Origin: Elusimicrobiota bacterium
GTDB lineage: Bacteria; CG03
Reading direction: 5' to 3'
Assembly: GCA_021161625.1 (NCBI GenBank)
Contig: JAGHAG010000184.1
Span: 1 to 9,097, forward strand
Length of the DNA stretch: 9,097 nucleotides
The notes beneath the pieces were generated by a model, which ran no database searches, was not told the origin of the DNA, and was given only the letters and a program-made list of their open reading frames with translations. Made by a program: the position numbers and the translations under genes. Positions 5,113-9,097 of this stretch are shown here, one piece after another (position 1 is the stretch's first letter; every line of letters starts with the position of its first letter).

Positions 5113-6596
5113 TGAGAAAGTCAAAATCAAGTGGCTTACTTCTTCACATAACCGCGCTTCCTTCTGATTATGGCATTGGCGATTTGGGAAAAGCCGCATA
5201 CAGATTTGTTGATTTTTTGAAAAAAAGCAGACAGAAATTCTGGCAGGTGTTACCTGTAAATGAGACTTTTTCTGGCTCTCCCTACAACTGCATTTCTTCT
5301 TTTGCAGGCAACACCCTTCTCATTAACACAGATGCTCTTTTAAAAAGAAAACTTTTAAAGAAAAAAATATCAGCCCCTGGTTGGTTGAAAGATTCTGAAA
5401 GGGTGAATTTTAAAAAAGTTTACAAATTCAAAGAAGCGATTTTTAAAAAAGCGTTTAAAAATTTCAAACCTGACAGAAGTTTTAGAGTTTTTTTAAAAGA
5501 AAATTCATTCTGGCTTGATGATTATTCTGATTTTGTGGTTCTAAAAAAGAGGTTTAAAAAAATCTGGATAAACTGGCCTGTGAAATTCAGAGACAGGGAT
5601 GAAATAGCAATTAAAGAATTCAGAGAAAGATTTTCAGACGAAATTTTATTTCAAAAATTCAAACAGTGGCTTTTTTATTCCCAGTGGTTTTCTTTAAAAG
5701 ATTACGCAAATAAAAGAGGGATAAAAATAATAGGGGATATTCCGATTTTCCTTTCTTTTGATTCTGCTGATGTCTGGGCACACAGAAAACTTTTTCTTTT
5801 AAATAAGAAGGGGTTACCTCTTTTTGTTTCAGGAGTTCCCCCGGATTACTTCAGCCGAACAGGTCAGAGATGGGGAAATCCAATTTACAACTGGAAAGAA
5901 ATGAGAAAAAGCAATTTTTTATGGTGGCAGATGAGATTTCGTCATTGTCTCAAACTCTATGACATGATAAGAATAGACCATTTCAGGGGTTTTTGTGCTT
6001 ACTGGAGAATTCCTGCAAAAAATAAAACCGCACTTGCTGGAAAATGGATAAAAGCCCCGGGTATTGAACTATTCAAAACCCTTAAAAAGAAACTTGGCAG
6101 CCTTCCTGTAATAGCAGAAGACCTTGGGTATATTCCGCCCACAGTCAGAAATTTCAGAAAAAAACTTGGTTTTCCTGGTATGAAAGTTTTGCACTTTGCC
6201 TTTTCAAAGAATAGAAAAAATATTCATCTCCCGGACAATTTTGATAAAAATTCCGTCGTTTATACTGGCACACATGACAACGATACCACAGCAGGCTGGT
6301 GGAGAACCCTGCCCAAAAGACAAAAAGAAAGAGTAAAAAAGTATCTTGCAGAAAATAAAATTGAATTTTCAGAAAAACAAATCAACTGGAATTTAATAGA
6401 ACTTGCAATGAAATCGCGTGCGTTTCTTTCAATTTTCCCGGTTCAGGATATTCTTGGACTTTCCTCAAAAGCAAGATTCAACAGACCCGGTTCAGGCAGG
6501 GGCAACTGGAGGTGGAAGTTAAAGGATTTTTCGCTTTTATTCAAGCAGGCACAGAGGTTGAAAGAACTTACTCAAAAGTATTGTCGGAATGCTTAG
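5112..6596 (+). CDS. malQ: 4-alpha-glucanotransferase (GH77, amylomaltase)
   Basis: A cytoplasmic disproportionating enzyme that transfers alpha-1,4-glucan segments between maltodextrins, releasing glucose, in glycogen or maltodextrin metabolism. Its 494 aa match the roughly 500-aa compact type. The N-terminal GLLLHITALPSDYGIGDLG (8-26), WQVLPV (44-49), SPYNCISSFAGN (56-67) and PPDYFSRTGQRWGNPIYNW (243-261) are all GH77 blocks. The catalytic triad is present: nucleophile Asp289 in RIDHFRG, acid/base Glu336 in IAEDLG, and stabilising Asp389 in THDND. The C-terminal block VQDILGL (444-450) and RPGSGRGNW (458-466) is intact. The ATG overlaps the PiT stop by 1 nt (TGATG) and has no SD, so translation is probably by re-initiation. 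The end overlaps the PBP gene by 8 nt. No other sugar-metabolism gene is in view. Confidence 0.95.
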   Translation: MRKSKSSGLLLHITALPSDYGIGDLGKAAYRFVDFLKKSRQKFWQVLPVNETFSGSPYNCISSFAGNTLLINTDALLKRKLLKKKISAPGWLKDSERVNFKKVYKFKEAIFKKAFKNFKPDRSFRVFLKENSFWLDDYSDFVVLKKRFKKIWINWPVKFRDRDEIAIKEFRERFSDEILFQKFKQWLFYSQWFSLKDYANKRGIKIIGDIPIFLSFDSADVWAHRKLFLLNKKGLPLFVSGVPPDYFSRTGQRWGNPIYNWKEMRKSNFLWWQMRFRHCLKLYDMIRIDHFRGFCAYWRIPAKNKTALAGKWIKAPGIELFKTLKKKLGSLPVIAEDLGYIPPTVRNFRKKLGFPGMKVLHFAFSKNRKNIHLPDNFDKNSVVYTGTHDNDTTAGWWRTLPKRQKERVKKYLAENKIEFSEKQINWNLIELAMKSRAFLSIFPVQDILGLSSKARFNRPGSGRGNWRWKLKDFSLLFKQAQRLKELTQKYCRNA

Positions 6597-8682
6597 ATTG
6601 AAAAAGAAATTTGTTTTTTATGCAAAAGCATTTCTGCTTCTTCTGATTCTGTGGTTTTGTGGATTTCTCATCCTTAAATACTTTACAAAAGATTTGCCTG
6701 ATATTCGCAAACTTGAGCAATACACTCCCCCTATAATCACTCATCTTTTTGACAGAAACGGAAAAGAGTTTGGGCAGTTTTTTGTTGAAAGAAGAACTTT
6801 AATTCCTATTTCTGAAATTCCGGTGAATTTGCAGAACGCTGTTCTTGCAATTGAGGATGTAAATTTCTTCAAACACTGGGGAATTTATCCGAAAAGAATT
6901 TTGAAAGCAATTTTTGTAAACATAAAAGAAGGAAGAATTGCTCAGGGTGCAAGCACAATTACACAGCAGCTTGCAAAAGTAATGTTCCTTACATACGAAA
7001 GAACTTTTGCAAGGAAAATCAGAGAGGTAATTCTTGCATTTCAACTTGAAAAAAAGTATTCAAAGCAGGAGATTCTTCAGTTTTATCTCAACCAGATTTA
7101 TTTTGGACATGGTTGCTATGGAATTGCTTCTGCAAGCAGATTTTATTTTAACAAGGATGTAAAGGACTTAAATCTTGCGGAATGTGCGCTTCTGGCAGGA
7201 TTGCCCAAAGCCCCCAACAAGTATTCTCCTTTAAATTCCCTTAAAAAAGCTTATAGAAGAAGACAGCTCGTTCTTTCAAGGATGCTTGAAGAGGATATGA
7301 TTGATGAAAAACAATACATTGAGGCAAATTCCACTCCGATAATAATTATTCCAAAATCAGAAAGGAAAGAGGTTGCAAGTTACTTCAAGGAATACATACG
7401 GCAATATCTTGAAAAGAAATACGGATACAATGCAATTTACAAAGCAGGTTTAAATGTTTACACCACGCTTGATCTGGATATGCAGATTGCAGCAGAGGAA
7501 GCCCTTGAGGAGCATTTAAGAAAATTTGATGAGGAGAAAATAGAAAAATACGAAAAGGGGGAATTAAAAGACAAGGAATTATTTACAGTGGAATACGACG
7601 AGGAAGGAAACGCAAGTATTACTCCCTATATTGAAGGCTCATTGCTTGCCATGGAAGTTGAGACAGGTGAAATTCTTGCAATGGTGGGTGGCAGGGATTT
7701 TTCAAAATCGCAGTTTAACTGTGCTGTTCAGGCAAAAAGACAGCCCGGAAGTGCTTTTAAACTTTTTACATACACAGCCGCAATTGACAATGGCTATACG
7801 GTTGTAAGCAAACTGAAAGATGAGCCAGTTGCTTTTTTTCAGGAAGGAATAAAGTGGAGGCTTCTTTCCAGAACAACGGATTTATCCGACCTTGACCCTG
7901 AATTTATTCTGCATATTCCACCTGAAAAAATATGGATACCTTCAAATTATGAGGGAGATTACAGAGGCGAGATGCTTCTTGTAGATGCTTTGACCTATTC
8001 AAGAAATCTGTGTGCAGTGGATTTGATTTTGAAAATAACTCCTCAACTTGTGGTTGAATATGCCCGCAGGATGGGAATTAAAGAGGAACTTCTTCCAATT
8101 CCCTCATTAACTCTTGGTGCCTGTGAGGTTACGCTTCTTGAAATGACAAGGGCATTTGGAATAATTGCAAATGAAGGAGTTATGCTTGAACCTTATGCAA
8201 TTTTGAAGATAGAAGATGCCTCTGGAAACATTCTGGAAGTAAATTCACCTCAACCCCGTAAGTGTCTGTCATCTCAGACAGCATACATAATGAACTGGCT
8301 TCTTCAAAATGTAGCGGAAAGAGGAACAGGATGGTATACAAAATATCTTGGAAGAGCCCGTGCAGGGAAAACAGGCACAACAAACAATTTTACAGATGCA
8401 TGGTTTATTGGCTTTACCCCTGACATTGTCTGCGGGGTTTGGACAGGATACCGTGAAAACATTTCACTTGGCAAGAGAAAATCAGGTGCGGTTATGGCAG
8501 TGCCAATATGGACAAAATTTATGAAAAAAGCCCACGAAAATATCCCGCCCAGAGATTTTCATGCACCTACAGGTATAAACTTTGTCCCGATAAATTCCAA
8601 AACAGGAAAAAGGGCACTTCCTGATGACCCGGATGCAGTTTTGATGCCTTTTATAAGTGGAACAGAACCCACAGAATATTAA
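6589..8682 (+). CDS. Class A penicillin-binding protein (PBP1A-type transglycosylase/transpeptidase)
   Basis: A bifunctional peptidoglycan synthase of 697 aa, anchored in the inner membrane and acting on lipid II in the periplasm. A basic tail (2-7) precedes one membrane span (about 10-30). The GT51 domain has catalytic Glu89 in AIEDVNFFKHWG, the QGASTITQQLAK block (119-130), KIREVILAFQLEKKYSKQEILQFYLN (split over 143-168) and the YFGHGCYGIASAS block (171-183). The transpeptidase domain has SxxK Ser388-Lys391 in QPGSAFK, SxN Ser471-Asn473 in YSRN, and KTG 594-596 in AGKTGTT. All catalytic residues are present. About 83 residues separate Ser388 from Ser471; from memory most class A PBPs have near 60, so an insertion of about 20-25 residues probably lies around 415-450. 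The ATG at 6589 lies within the end of malQ with only a weak CGGA ahead; TTG 6598 is a less likely alternative. Confidence 0.95.
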   Translation: MLRLKKKFVFYAKAFLLLLILWFCGFLILKYFTKDLPDIRKLEQYTPPIITHLFDRNGKEFGQFFVERRTLIPISEIPVNLQNAVLAIEDVNFFKHWGIYPKRILKAIFVNIKEGRIAQGASTITQQLAKVMFLTYERTFARKIREVILAFQLEKKYSKQEILQFYLNQIYFGHGCYGIASASRFYFNKDVKDLNLAECALLAGLPKAPNKYSPLNSLKKAYRRRQLVLSRMLEEDMIDEKQYIEANSTPIIIIPKSERKEVASYFKEYIRQYLEKKYGYNAIYKAGLNVYTTLDLDMQIAAEEALEEHLRKFDEEKIEKYEKGELKDKELFTVEYDEEGNASITPYIEGSLLAMEVETGEILAMVGGRDFSKSQFNCAVQAKRQPGSAFKLFTYTAAIDNGYTVVSKLKDEPVAFFQEGIKWRLLSRTTDLSDLDPEFILHIPPEKIWIPSNYEGDYRGEMLLVDALTYSRNLCAVDLILKITPQLVVEYARRMGIKEELLPIPSLTLGACEVTLLEMTRAFGIIANEGVMLEPYAILKIEDASGNILEVNSPQPRKCLSSQTAYIMNWLLQNVAERGTGWYTKYLGRARAGKTGTTNNFTDAWFIGFTPDIVCGVWTGYRENISLGKRKSGAVMAVPIWTKFMKKAHENIPPRDFHAPTGINFVPINSKTGKRALPDDPDAVLMPFISGTEPTEY

Positions 8683-8691
8683 TTTGGAAAA

Positions 8692-9097
8692 ATGAAAAAA
8701 AATAGTTCATTGTTTCATTGGCTGGCAGGGAAACGATTGTTATTATTTCTTGTATTGTTTTTTTCTGCTATTTGCTATTTTTATAATTACAATCTTTCAG
8801 ATGTGGGTTGTTTTAATGATGATTCATATTATATTCTTTCAGCAAAGAAATTTGCTGGGAAACTTCCTGATACTATATGGCTTAAAACCCGTTCTCTTGG
8901 CTGGCCTCTTCTTTTAACACCATGGGCATTTTTTTTAAAAGACCTTGAAACTTTTAAAATCCCGGCAATTGCTTTTTATCTGCTGTGTGTTTTTTATTTC
9001 TATGCCCTTTTTAGAAAGAAATGTCCAGAGGAAAAATTATTTCCCATAATTTTAATTTTCTCAACAGCCCCCTCTGTTATTTCATATTCAACTACAC
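8692..9097 (+). CDS. Partial multi-pass membrane protein, probably GT-C (GT39/ArnT-like) glycosyltransferase
   Basis: The reading frame starts at ATG 8692, nine nt after the PBP stop, with a weak GGAA (8686-8689) ahead. It is open for 135 codons to the window edge, so the 3' end is missing. It has a short basic cytoplasmic N-terminus, a first membrane span at about 15-31, then a loop with FNDDSYYILSAKKFAGKL (41-58). That resembles the Asp/Glu-containing first periplasmic loop of GT-C enzymes that use polyprenyl-phosphate sugars, where an acidic residue is catalytic (candidates Asp43/Asp44). The RSLGWPLLLTPW segment (67-78) recalls the family's G-x-P-x-L-L pattern, and further spans follow at about 90-107 and 116-131. 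The coding call is firm. The family call is an inference from topology and this short motif, so a generic membrane protein remains possible. Confidence 0.6.
   Translation, partial: MKKNSSLFHWLAGKRLLLFLVLFFSAICYFYNYNLSDVGCFNDDSYYILSAKKFAGKLPDTIWLKTRSLGWPLLLTPWAFFLKDLETFKIPAIAFYLLCVFYFYALFRKKCPEEKLFPIILIFSTAPSVISYSTT

Overview
The window is a compact, AT-rich bacterial chromosomal segment. Coding regions are about one third G+C by eye, with heavy A/T codon use and many Lys, Phe, Ile and Asn residues. The gene set is peptidoglycan-making (class A PBP) and includes RsmD, a short PiT with its DUF47 partner, DUF2905 and MalQ. This fits an uncultured, low-GC bacterial lineage, but the sequence does not identify the phylum.

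Layout. Positions 1-226 are non-coding. They hold a G+C-rich (about 56%, hand-counted over 31-180), inverted-repeat-rich block, followed by a purine-rich tract with three 14-bp tandem units that runs into the first gene. Next come rsmD (227-778) and, overlapping its 3' end, a large exported beta-helix protein built of three tandem modules (start probably TTG at 759, stop at 3212). A small DUF2905 membrane protein lies on the minus strand (3213-3422), with its stop codon directly abutting the beta-helix stop. A 109-bp intergenic region (3423-3531) carries a strong sigma70-like promoter. It drives a tight plus-strand cluster: DUF47/PhoU-like protein (3532-4173), PiT phosphate transporter (4177-5112), MalQ (5112-6596), class A PBP (6589-8682), and the start of a multi-pass, probably GT-C-type, membrane protein that runs off the window (8692-9097). 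Gaps in this cluster are 3 nt, -1 nt, -8 nt and 9 nt, so it reads as one operon with translational coupling.

How the genes fit together. DUF47 plus PiT is a known phosphate-uptake pairing. MalQ handles maltodextrins. The PBP and the GT-C-like protein act at the cell envelope. No pathway obviously links all four, so shared transcription looks like genome compaction rather than one system. RsmD is a ribosome-modification enzyme that is merely adjacent to the beta-helix gene, although the overlap suggests co-expression.

I see no clear undescribed system such as a defence island, CRISPR array or mobile element. The items most worth a second look are the structured GC-rich element at 36-152, the Gly in place of Asp in the RsmD catalytic motif, the triplicated beta-helix architecture with a 21-bp internal repeat, and the Asn in place of Asp in the second PiT signature. 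No convincing rho-independent terminator was found anywhere in the window.
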